From: Stercorarius parasiticus
Taxonomy: Eukaryota > Chordata > Aves > Charadriiformes > Stercorariidae
DNA: 64,000 nt
Direction of reading: 5' to 3'
Assembly: GCA_013396915.1 (NCBI GenBank)
Contig: VWZL01006771.1
Location: forward strand, 248,001 to 312,000
In this document: positions 24,259 through 35,600 of the stretch, in pieces
Layout: each line of letters begins with the position of its first letter
Position numbering within the stretch: position 1 is the stretch's first letter
The notes under the pieces: model-generated
Told to the model about the DNA's origin: nothing
The model's input: only the letters and a program-made list of their open reading frames with translations
Database searches by the model: none
Made by a program: the position numbers and the translations under genes

Positions 24259-26689
24259 GTAAGCAAACAAAACAAACTAAAAGAGCTACCTCTTCCCTTC
24301 ATGTTTATAGTTGTTTTTTCCAGAAGTCATTTCCATTTATAGAACTAATCTAAATTTCTCCTGTTTTTCAGAGGTTAAGGTCCCTATTTTATTTCAAGTT
24401 GCTTCAGCTGAACAGGACTAAATGGAAAGAGGCCCTCAGGACTCTACACATTTTGCATTACAGCTGTACATCAAAACAGGATGGACTCCTTGGAGGATGA
24501 GGCAGCTTTGTGCGAGGCAGGTCTGAGATGGCAGGACACTTCCCACATTGCCGGATCAGCTCCATCACTCACTGTATTCCTTTCTCGGGCACACGTACCA
24601 GAGTTCACCCGAGGAAGTACAGTTTACATTGCCCTCCAAAAACTACAAGTCCTCACCACACTTGCTACAGTACAGTAACTGAAATAATAATAAGGATGCG
24701 GAGCAAAGGAGAGCCTTTAAGATAGCAAGGGGAAGTTGTTTGTTGTAGGTTTGTTTATTTTTGTGCAAAAGGAAGCTGCAAGGCTGTGTTATTTGCACAG
24801 CTTCCAGTGGAGAGCTATGATATTTTGAAATCATTAACTCATTCTTCAAAAAGGGAAATACAGTAAAAATGTATTATGAATTATGCACAAATGTCCTCAT
24901 TTCTAAAGTATATACAGAAACCCTCTTCAGAAATCTTGTTGCAATAATTACCTGTATTTCCCCAAAAGTCAAGGCAACATATCTTCCCAATTGTTTTTGT
25001 AGCAGAAATGTCAGAACAGACGTTTTTATCACTCAAGGAAAAACACTGCAAATTCTGTGTTTGCCGAAAATGAGGTAACTGCCCTCAGCCAGAAGGTGAA
25101 AAACAAATTCTACAGCTAGTTTGTTATTTACTCTTGCAGAGATCTTCTCTGCTGGGTACAAATAGCTGCCAAACTCATTTGTATCTTGCTGCTTCTGTAC
25201 TTAAATTCTCCAGTGGTTTGCAACTGTTTAAAAAACTGTGACCGTTCTTATATTGGTAGAATACTCCTGACTCCCACCACACCCATTTTGCACCTGTAAG
25301 AATTGTTATTTTTGGTGCAACTGTAATAATGAATTGGATTTAAGTTGTTAGCAATGCTGGGTCTCACAGTTTTGGTATGGGGTCCAAAATCTTTATTCTC
25401 TGTTGTGCGGGCGTATTCCTACTCTGATCAGAGCCTTAATGAAGTCAGAAAAGGACAAGAAATGCTCAGGGATGCACCAGCTTTGATAGTAGATCAGGGA
25501 CCCAGCAGGTCATGGCAACCTGCCCACTTTTAATGGGATGAATCTCATAGGAAATTTTGCGTAAAATTCATTGTCAAAACAGTGCCAAGTCAGATCCTTC
25601 GGTTATAACAGAAGAACCAAAATATGGCTCTGCAGGGAGCTAAAAGCATGAGAGCAGCTGATGCTGCTGCATGGCTGGAAGTACCACATGATGTAGTGAA
25701 GAGCTGAGAGGGGTGTTTTTGAGAAATCATTGTTAAAAATGCTGTGAATAACACAACAGTGGAGAGAACGCAAGAAAGCTTGGGGCACAAGGAGTAACAT
25801 GTAGATAACAAGAGTAACATGTAGATAAACAATTCCAGAGCCGGCAATAGCAAGAGTATTCTTGAGTGAGAAAGGGTTTCAAATCCATTTGCTGATCAAG
25901 CTTTTTGGATTTAGAAGCTCTAATAAGTTACAAGGCAGGTGACGTCCTTTCCCAATATGCTTTATCTCCACAACACATCCACCTTGTTGAGATGGAGTTT
26001 GTGCTTCTTGAAGACTGAGAGGAATTGCTGCATTTCTACTCAGCCAAATGAGCTGTGCTGGGGGAATCAAATTGCTACTCCTGGAAGACACTTGTCTTCA
26101 CTGATCCAAATTTTAAAGCGTCTTACAGAATTCACTCATCACCCTACATCTGTCCCCTTGTCAGTTGGGCTTGATCAGTATTTCTCGGTTCCTTTGTAGA
26201 GATTTAAAAGCTTCCCATTCTTCCTTTGAAACGTGGGAATAAATCGCATATTGGGTTTTGCAAAGTGAGTGAACGGCCCCTTTCAACTAGTCAGCAAAAA
26301 GTTTCAATAGAGGAATTAAGGCCGATGGAAGAGGAAATGTGATTCTGGGCTTAAAAGTTGTTTTTGGTGCAGACTTCTAGAAACCTAGTGCATACATTCA
26401 TTGTGTGAGTAATAATGGAAAAGAAATGTCTTAAACAAATACCTTTTGTAGGATAAGTTTAATGCCACAATCATATTACTTGGGTTGACTGCAGAAATGG
26501 GAATGCAAATGATAAACCTTTCCCAACAACACTAATCTGAGAGGAGCTCTCTGGGAAGAATAGCATCTGAAATATTGTGTACAATGAAATATTGTGTCCT
26601 TCCCTACCCCCAAGGTTGAGGTCTTCTTCCCCTCTTCAGGCAAGTGGCACTAGTCGGATTACAGTGCATCATAACAACTAAAGATGGAA
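24259..26689. other. No recognisable gene
   Basis: Unique DNA with the 20-bp duplication at 25792. Nothing else is identifiable. Confidence 0.55.
25792..25830. repeat. 20-bp tandem duplication
   Basis: GAGTAACATGTAGATAA occurs at 25792 and again at 25812 with a period of 20, identical over 17 bases. Confidence 0.9.
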
Positions 26690-26860
26690 AAAGCTATTGG
26701 GCCATTTAATCTCTTCCCCTGCCAGTAGAGGATTACTCCTGAAGCATGTTCTTCAATGCCTTGTCCAGTTCTGGGTGACTGGAGCAATAGGCTTCCATTA
26801 TTTTTTAGGGAGATTATCTTTTAGATAAGACCTTAACGACCTATGTCCTAAATACTCTGC
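26690..26860 (-). mobile_element. Ancient CR1/L3-like LINE 3' fragment
   Basis: This short decayed fragment is in antisense orientation. The + strand reads GGGCCATTTAATCTCTTCCC, then CTGCCAGTAGAGGATTACTCC, CAATGCCTTGTCCAGTTCTG, a degenerate slippery CAATAGGCTTCC segment and AGGGAGATTATCTTTTAGAT. This order matches the complement of an old amniote CR1/L3-type 3' region: a CATCCCCTGCCAGTGxAGGATT-like block, a CTTTGTCCAGTCTAG-like block, then a GGGAGACTATTCC-like block. The assignment is from memory of the repeat family and the fragment is short. It could be a related old LINE rather than CR1 itself. Confidence 0.5.
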
Positions 26861-29800
26861 ACGAATCCTCAGAGCTGGATTCCTCAAAGTTAGGCTTAAA
26901 TACAGCTGTGTGCATGCATTTGCCCACACTTATTTTTAAAATCAAACTTAAAGCTGTCACAGAAATTTTGATTAAAGTTGTTAACAGTTATTTGGCCAAA
27001 ACTCCCTTCACTCCCACATCTGTATTAAGTGCGAAAAAACTATTTGGCCATTTGCTTTCAATCCATGTCTAAGGGCATGTTGGAGGTTCTTCTGCAAGTT
27101 TTCCATTTGCAAAGATCTTCAGGATATTTAATATCCACAAATGGAGTAGTATGACTAAAAAATTGCTATCTAGTTCATCTGGCATAATCTGCTCTCTTAA
27201 AGAGCCTTAGATAAATTCAGGCTTATTTATTGATTCATTTGTCACCTTATTATTCTGCCTATGTGTTCAGATCTTTTTGTGTTAAAAGTTGTTCTGTTAT
27301 TTTGTCAGGGACTCACATTTTGCTTACCAAATCATAATTGTGAGGTTGTGGCTATTTTTAAACATTAAGGTTGGTAAGACATTTTGTTTTCCTACTCCTT
27401 TACTGCAGTTCCTTCATATTATTATTACTAGTGTACATACACTCCTTTATGTGCAGGAATACATATAGGGCCAACAATGTGCTAACTTCTCTACTTTGTC
27501 TTAAAGCAAGTGCCCAGAGAACTCCAATTCTGCAAACATTAGAAGCTTGCTTTACTTTGAACAGAAAGAGAAAAACAACATCTGTAATATAATATACAAT
27601 GAAATAATGGCTCCTTTCTCCCCTAGTGATGATGGGTCAGGTCTTCCTCCCTTCCTCAGGCAAGGAGCAGTCAGACTATTTGTGAATTATAATAATGAAA
27701 ATATGGGAAAAAAAGTGAATTTAAGTATGAACTGTCATGTATTTAAGCTTGTAGACATGTAGGGTCAGGATGTAAATTGATACTATACTGTTGAAGATTT
27801 GATGAAAGGAAAAAGTGTTAGGTACTTAGATTTAGCAGGAATCTTTTTTATTATGTTTGTGGTTTTGCATCAGGATCTGTTGATATTTATTAGAAAAGTT
27901 GGTATTTATTAGAAAAGTTAATCTGTTGATTTATTAGAAAATAGAACTGGGCCGTTTTGCTCCTATAATAAAAATTATATTTAAAGGAGGATTCAAATAA
28001 GGTACAATTGTGATTTAGATCACGCAGGTAGCTTCCGACTGACATCCTGCCAGACAAGAAGGTCACAGGACATCATGGTAGAAGGATGTCAACAAATTGT
28101 GATGGTCTTGCATGTTGAATGGCCAGATCTATGTAAGATGGAGCAAAAAGGATGAAAAATGCAAAGTCAGTAGCAAGTTGATTGGACAAATTATTTCCTT
28201 TTTTTCTGAAAGGGAAGAGGAAACTATACGTGAGGATGAAAGTGATCACGAGTCTTCTCTTATTACTAGTTAAATTGAATATAGTTTGTCCATGCTGATT
28301 CTGGGTCATTAGTTCATTTCTTTGACATTGTAGAACATTCATGAGCTTTATCTGGTGATTTGATTATTTACAATTTTTCACCTAAATCATCAATAAGTTC
28401 TTGTCATTAAGCATATGACAAAAAGTCCAAACTCCTCTTTGCAACTTTCCATTGTTAAACATCCATTTATCTAACACCGACTGGATTGTTAAAAAGAAGT
28501 CTGATGTGTATCTGTGCGACGCCACAGAAATTTCAGACAGCTGAAGTCTCCTTTGTAATGTTGCATATAGCAATTTCAAAATGCTGAAAATCAAGAACAG
28601 GAAAATGGGTGTCAGTGATAGGCAGGACTGACTGATTTCATTACATGCTGCTAGGACAGTCTAAACACTTGTGTGTGGAAGCTAGATATACAGTAGTAAA
28701 CAAATGGGAGTTTTCTTTGGCCCGGAGGCCAGCTGGCGTGGCCTGGCATGGCTCAAACCCACGCGGCTTAATTTTCTCCATCCCCTAGAAGAGTAGCTGC
28801 ATCCCCTGCTGTTTGTTGGCAGTGGTGCCCAGTCTACACCAACCCCTGAACTGAGCCCAGGCCTTGTCAGGGAAAAATGAGACACTTGGCACAGGTCAAA
28901 ACTGTGCCACGCACCGAGCCGGCAGTTCCCCGGCATGGGTGATGGCTGGCCGGAGCGCAGGCGTCTCTCCTGGTCTCCTGCTTTGCTTCCCAAAGCAGGC
29001 TGCAGTCCTGTGTGTCCAGCCTCATGTTCAGCTGCACACGCGCACTTTTATTGATTGAAAAACTATAAAAGAATAAATAATTTGCTCTCTTTTATTTGAA
29101 GCTGGGAAAACTTTAGAGGTATTCCTGACATGAGGTAATAGACAGTAGGTGGAAAGGCTGGGATACTGGCGAGAGCAAGCAAAGTATATAAATGATGCAA
29201 GAGATGCTTTGCTTAGGATATATAAATAGAAGGAGAAATGCAATGAGAAACACATGAAAGCAAAAAATCTGGACCTAGTTTCTCTATTCCAAAATTGCCT
29301 CTTCCAGGAGAAAATGTTCCCAGGAATGTTTATACTTTTTCTCAGATCTGCTTGAAAATACTTAGCGGGTCTGATTAGAGTTAAGGATAAATTTAGTTAT
29401 CCCCATAGCTGGTTTGATCTCACTTGCATTTTTTGATTGGTTAATTGTATTAGCCATTTTTATTTTATTGTATCTCTAATTGGTGCAAAGTTGCTTTTAA
29501 TTTAGTGGCATCTAACTTACCTTGCAGTGTGTTTTGGTTCTAAGCAATTTCAGTCTTAAGCATACTTAATTCCCTTCTGAGATCCTCCATCACTAACAAC
29601 ACAAGATCAAATAACCAACTAATTAAAATTTATGTCCATCTTCTATTGAAGTCATCATTCATATCCCCTTGAGTAGGTGATTTCTGACTGTGTGATCCCA
29701 CAGGAATATTTTTATGTCTACAGTAATATGTGAGTGTAGAAATGTGGAGTTTATTCTGTTTCATTCCTGTGTAAATGGAAAAGGTTTCAATTAAAGGGTT

Positions 29801-31490
29801 AGTATTATTTTTCTTTTTTTTTTTTTCAGTTTTCAGATATACTGTGCAAAGGTTTAGCTAGATTTGCTTGCTGCAAGGAAACAGTGTAAAGTTCTAAGTA
29901 TATAATTTTCTCATTAAAGATGTACATCAGATGAAATAAACTTCGTCTTTCAAGAGCCACCTTTTTTCTGTTATTTCCTTGTAGGCACAACTGTTTCATT
30001 GGAAATAGGGATGCAAACCCTTTCTGAACAGTCAGTATCCATCTGAACATGTCGTTTGGAATGTTGGGTGACTGGTCATCTCTTCTGTGGGTGAAAACTG
30101 GCCTTAGCTTATACTTAATGACAACCTTACCTCCCCGAATATGTCTATGTTTGCAAATGAAGAAGGGCTGGCTGAGACTAGACCAGTGGTTCCCCACCAT
30201 CCACACTGTTTCATTGCACATTGACACCCCACTAGACATTTCCTAATCCCCATCAGGGGATAGGAAGTGCCCGTGGCCATTCCCAAGAGGCAGTATGAGT
30301 AAGATGATTGCAAACTTTCTGGTTCCCTCCACCTTACACAGTACTCCAACGCTATCCCAGCAGGATTTATACCCTTAAATGCATACTCACATGCCATTTC
30401 CCGATCCAAACAATTCTTACCAAAGACTTCATGCTGTGAAAACACCACCCTGATGAGCAGCAACACAGCCTTCAGCTGATTTGAAAAACATGGAACTACA
30501 GAAGTACACACAAAGGATGATCACTATGCCATAAGCCCCCATTGGCAACACCGTACAGTCCAGAAGAAACCCAGGACCAAGTGCTGTGCAACATGGATTT
30601 GACCAGGTCATGCCATTTGGCCTCAGACCTGTTTTATTTAGCATGAATTGCAGTATTTCCTTAGCAATCTAGATACAACCAGACAACCTTTATTAACTCT
30701 GCTTTCCACAGAAGGGCAAGGAGGGGCAATGGTCCTTCCTCTCTGCAGCGCACCCGCCGAGTCCTTGTTTCTCCTTTCACCCAGGTGGAGGAAGCTATCT
30801 GAGAACAGCTCTACAAATGCACAGACCTCTGAACTGACCTCTAAATGGAAAACCACAGCGCTGCAGAGGTGCCTCCTGTCAGTGAGAAATGCTGATTACT
30901 GTGGAAAGTAATTAGAAAAGGACTTGGACCAAAGTGAGTGTCTAAGAAAAGAGTTGTGCATGCAAAAGTGGTTAAGATACAGCGAAAGAAGTCATTGCTT
31001 CCTAATAAACTGGGTCCTCAACAGTTTTTTTGAGCTAAAATTAAAAGTCTGATGATGTTTTCAGCACTATTATTTATGCCACTCTGTGGTTTATTTACTT
31101 TTATTTAGATGCTTTCAGTGATTTTTATGCTGCATTTCTACTGAGTCAGGTCCATCCAGTTAGTGTGAAGTCTTTCCAGCCAGGACAATTCCCAAGTACA
31201 CAGTGTCCTCAGTCCCAACAAGATAATAAAAAGTTACTGTGGGACTGTGTAGCTCCTGGAGAAAGCTTGCACTGCTGATTAGTGATGCTCGTGATAGCTA
31301 GATAGTATCAAGTTCTGATTTGTAGTCCTCATAGGCATGTCTCTCACTGATCACCCACTATATGTTGCTGAGATCAGAAATCTGGGAGAGGGATGTGTCC
31401 TCAAGCTACGCAGTAGATGTGGGAAAAACAAGCGCAAGACCCCTCCTCAATCCACAGGGAGAATGATGGCATCCTAAGGTAAAGGTCCAA
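26861..31490. other. No recognisable gene
   Basis: Contains the minisatellite at 27876, a GC-richer patch at 28.7-29.04 kb, a coiled-coil-like broken frame on the - strand at 29470-29629 and an acceptor-like T-tract ending in CAG at 29829. Overlapping 137- and 135-codon frames at 29826-30511 (-) are unrecognised. Confidence 0.55.
27876..27951. repeat. Short imperfect tandem array (three units)
   Basis: TATTTATTAGAAAAGTT is repeated with small differences: GATATTTATTAGAAAAGTT, GGTATTTATTAGAAAAGTT and, after AATCTGTT, GATTTATTAGAAAATAG. The unit is about 20-24 bp. This looks like replication-slippage growth of a local minisatellite. Confidence 0.85.
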
Positions 31491-32680
31491 AATCACAGAA
31501 TCATAGAATGGTTTGAGTTGGAAGGGACCTCAAAGATCATCTAGTTCCAACCCCCCTGCCATGGGCAGGGACACCTCCCCCTAGATCAGGTTGCTGAAAG
31601 CCCCATCCAGCCTAGTCTTGAACACCTCCAGGGATGGGGCATCTACAACCTCTCTGGGCAACCTGTTCCAGTGTCTCACCACCCTCACAGTAAAGAGTTT
31701 CCTTTAAGTACTGGAAGGCTGTTATAAGGCTTCCCCAGAGCCTTCTCTTTTCCAGGCTGAACAACCCCAACTCTCTCAGCCTGTCCTCATAGCATAGGTG
31801 CTCCAGCCCTCTGATCGTCTTTGTGGTGCTCCTCTGGACTCACCCCAACAGGTCCATGTGCTTCTCATGTTGGGGGCTCCAGAGCTGGACACAGTACTCC
31901 AGGTGGGGTCTCACGAGAGTGGAGTAGAGGGGCAGAATCACCTCCCTTGACCTGATGGCCACACTTCTTTTGATGCAGCCCAGGATGCAGGTGACTTTCT
32001 GGGCTTTAAGTGTGTGTTGCTGGCTCATGTTGAGCTTCTCATCAACCAGCACCCCCAAGTCCTTCTCCTCAGGGCTGCTCTCAATCCATTCTCTGCCCAG
32101 CCTGTATTTGTATTTGGGATTGCCCCAGTTCACACGCAGGACCTTGCACTTGGCCCTTTTGAACTTCATGATGTTCACACAGGCCCACCTCTCAAGCCTG
32201 TCCAGGACCCTCTGGATGGCAACCTTTCCCTCCAGTGTGTTGACCTCTCTACACAGATTGGTGTCATTGTCAAACTTGCTGAGGGTGCACTCAATCCCAA
32301 CATCCATGTCACCAACAAAGAAGTTAAATAGTATCAGTCCTAGTACCAACCCCTGAGGAATGCCACTGGTCACCACTTGGACATCAAACTATTGACTGAG
32401 TGCAACCATCCAGTGAATTCCTTATCCACTGAGAGGTTCATCCGTCAAATCCATGTCTCTCTATTATAGAGACAAGGATGTCAAGCGGGACTGTGTCAAA
32501 TGCTTTACACAAGTCCAGGCAGATGATGTCATTTGCTCTTTCCTTATCCACAAAAGCTGTAACCTTGTCATAGAGGGTCCCCATATTTGTCAGACACGAT
32601 TTGCCTTTAGTGAAGCTCACAGATCACCTCCTTATTTTCCATGTGCCTCAGCTTAGTTTCCAGGAGGATCTGCTCCAAAT
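31491..32680 (-). mobile_element. CR1 LINE, 5'-truncated copy with reverse transcriptase domain
   Basis: This is a second CR1 copy, in antisense orientation. On the + strand it begins with AATCACAGAATCATAGAATGG, the reverse complement of the CR1 tail, followed by the complement of a GTTGGAACTAGATGATC block. It then runs backwards through ORF2 into the reverse transcriptase domain. The most distal recognisable piece, near 32650-32680, encodes an LEQILLETKLRHMENKEV-like segment just before the [10 protein letters not shown] motif. Beyond about 32680 the similarity ends, so the element is 5'-truncated at about 1.2 kb. It is more damaged than the 7.2 kb copy. The subfamily differs too: [24 protein letters not shown] sequence here, against [20 protein letters not shown] in the other copy. 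Confidence 0.95.
31630..32675 (-). pseudogene. Broken CR1 reverse transcriptase (ORF2 fragment)
   Basis: The reading order is on the - strand. [10 protein letters not shown] lies near 32600-32620, and motif [10 protein letters not shown] (family form DxSKAFDTV), near 32490-32520. A tryptophan codon has become TGA at GFDG-stop (near 32436), and the frame shifts before 32376. Motif B follows as SGIPQGLVLG (usually SGVPQGSVLGP). Motif C reads KFDNDTNL where the family has FADD: the first catalytic aspartate is asparagine (32266-32268) and the alanine is aspartate. The tail then reads EEKDLGVLVDEKLNMSQQ and [19 protein letters not shown], up to a stop at 31840. Below that, the [11 protein letters not shown] segment continues until an internal deletion near 31695-31705 removes roughly 38 codons. 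The enzyme cannot be functional. It acted on CR1 RNA by target-primed reverse transcription when intact. Confidence 0.92.
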
Positions 32681-35600
32681 AGATTAAATTATTTCCCTCT
32701 GGAAATGGGACTACATGGAAAGTCATGTTGCCTGCCTTCTAGACACTGAAGTTAGGTGAGATGAATCTGACCCTTAATACCTTGCCTGCACGTTGCAGCA
32801 AGACACGTTTACCTGGATCGCTGCAGGTAAGTGTAAGCCCTGCTGTTGGTGCTCTGCACTGGTTTTCTCCTGATGGTGTGTTTGCAGCAGCACAGCTCAG
32901 TGCACAGGGCAGATACACCCAATCGCCCTGAGGAGTCCTTCAGAGACAGGACACCACCATAGCAGGGTACCCATAGAGCTTCCAGTTCTCAGGGCAGAGG
33001 AGGTCGCACATCTCCACATTTGCCTGCAGATATGTGATGCAGCCTCTGGTGGTGGGTAGGAAGGAGGGGTGGTGGGCTTGGCTGCTCGGGGAATAGTGCT
33101 GCACCCCATGCCCAAATAGTGCTGAACAGCACTACAATCCTTCCTTCTCAGACGAATCCACGCTTGTGTGCTAAACCTGGCAAAACCCTCAAAGCTGAAA
33201 CAGAGATAGGAGTGGCTTTGCCTGAGGTCTTGCATCAGAGCAGTGAAGAAATAAAATACGGTGCTCTGGGGTCCCACTGCCACATGCTGTTTTCCTCCTT
33301 TGCCTTTGAAATGAGAGGTGAAATGCGCTTCAGCTAATCATGGATCTGCTCCCCCTCGCTTCTGTATTTTGTGTCTCATCCCGGGCCACGGTTTGGATTC
33401 CTTGGGGCAGCAGAGAAGGCACCTGCGGACATAACCAGAGAGTGTGTAAGACCAGACACTAGCAGTGGGCTCTTGTCCATCACAGGAGTTGGCTTGTGGT
33501 GAAGGAGTTGCACAGAGCTCAAAGCTCCTCTGTCCCCATAGGCTTTAGATGCAGGAATTTCCAGCTTCAATGGCAGAGAAAAAGGAGTGAGGATCCTTGT
33601 CTTTGAGCAGTTCAGAAGAAATAACATACTGGTGTTCACTAGTCATTTCCTTCCCAAGTATGCCAGTTTTGTTCAGAAATTACCATGGGATTGATGGAAT
33701 TTAGGCAGGAGGATATGATTGAATGCTTCTAACACGAGTGAGAGGACGAGAAATACCACGTAGTGGTCCTAGGGACGTATTTTTCCTCTGGCCTCCTGTG
33801 TGGGGCCATAATTAGAGATCTGATTTACCATTATTGCATGATTTATTTCCTTCAGTTCTTGCTTCCACCGAGTCTAATAGATTTCTCATGTTATTAGATA
33901 ACCTTCTCTGTGAGCTGTTGTATAGATAATGGTTTCATACCCCAGACCCAGAGCTTTAATTTTCACAAGTGCACTTAAAAAAACCAATCAGGCAATCAGT
34001 TATTAGTCAAGTTATTAGTCTCAATTGTGTCACCATTAAATAGTTTGGTCGCTTTGTTAGCTACAAGAGCAATCGGCTGAGTGTCCTCCTGGTCTCCTGG
34101 CTGTGGAACAAGCCTGATGATCCCTTCATTATCGCATCAGAAGGGCTCACAGCTCTTACATGCCAGCGCTTATTTGGTCTGACATGTCCAAGGCTCAAGT
34201 TTAGCACATTGTGGAGTTTGATGGAATTAAACCAGCTGCTTTGATAAGTAGAAATGTATCTAAATGCTTGGCTCAATTTAAGGAAAAGCATGAGTGTTTT
34301 GTGGCATTTTGGCCGGTGAGCATGTGGATCCAGTTCTTTAACCACAGCAGGTCCCCAGAAAAGCCACTCCCAGCGACCGGCATGGACTTTTCCATTTCGA
34401 AATTGTATATCAAGATACCTGAGCTTTGGGAGTCTGATTGTATCAGAGCCAGAGTCCACTGTGAAGTGAAGGGCATTTGATGCGTAATGGATGTCGTTCA
34501 GCAGTGGGGCGAATCAGGCTCTTAAGCTTTTACTGCATCCCACAACGTGAAAGTGGAGAAGTCCGAGTTTTATTTAGCTCCATAAAATATTTAACCTCAA
34601 CAGTGATGGAGTTGATAAAAATCTGTATTTTGTAAAAAGCTTTTGTTTCAACGCTATCCTTTTTACGATTAGCTTGTACACTCTCAGAAAAAAAGCAATA
34701 TCTATTATTACCAGCGAATGATCCAATAAGTGTCTTGGGTATTTCTGCCAAACTTCTGTGCAGGTTCCTAATGAGAGAGATATTAAGTTAAAATCAATGT
34801 GGGAGTAGTTCTTGTAGACCAGGGGAAAGTGTGTCATTATTTTTGCTGGCCAAATATAGTATCATCATCCATTAACTCCCTCGCTGAAAAATATCCTGTA
34901 TCTCACTGGGATGCTGATCAAGTCATGTTCTTGTATATGATTTCTCTTAAGACATGCCTAGCATGTATTTTAGCAGGAAAATTTATGGCAGGACAATCTC
35001 AAAGCACTGAGAAATTTTGTGTTGCTAAATTTTACCTGTATCCTACAAATGTCCAAAAAATAAAAAGGAAAAAAGCGATGATATCAAAAAAACACATTTG
35101 TTGTAGGCTACAGGTAGTAATTTTACCCAAACAGACCATTCTGAAAATATCAAACCTGAACTAACAAAGTTATTTGGGAAGGTAGATCCAAAGCCGCAAG
35201 AAACATACTAAGTGTGAAAGTGCAAGAAACAAGTATTTGTCATGAGGAAATTCAGGATCCGGTGTTCAAGGTTCAGACTATGAAAAGGCAATATAATCCA
35301 TGATGCATGTATGCTTTTAAGGATCTGATGCTCTAACTAGAGCTAGATAATTTTTGTCTGAATATTTTGTACCCTCAAAATACAGTTTGGGGTTGTCTGA
35401 AATTACTGATGGATTTGGGTTAAACAAAGTGAATAATTTTGAGTAAAAATATTATTTCAAAAGCCTATTTCAGTTCTGCATTGAATAAAAAGTCATTATG
35501 GGTACTGATTATGCTCTGAAGGAAGAATTTTAAATAGTTGCTCAAGAAAAGTATAACAGCAGAGTCCTTCCTCTCTTTCAGATTAATGTCATGGTCTTTG

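Noticed and set aside
30180..30210. CAGTGGTTCCCCACCATCC resembling a hAT-type terminal inverted repeat
   Set aside because: No matching inverted end or 8-bp target duplication could be found.
32796..32832. 28-nt exon candidate ending at CTGCAG before GTAAGTG
   Set aside because: The donor is excellent but the acceptor tract is poor and the segment sits right beside a CR1 edge; too weak to list.
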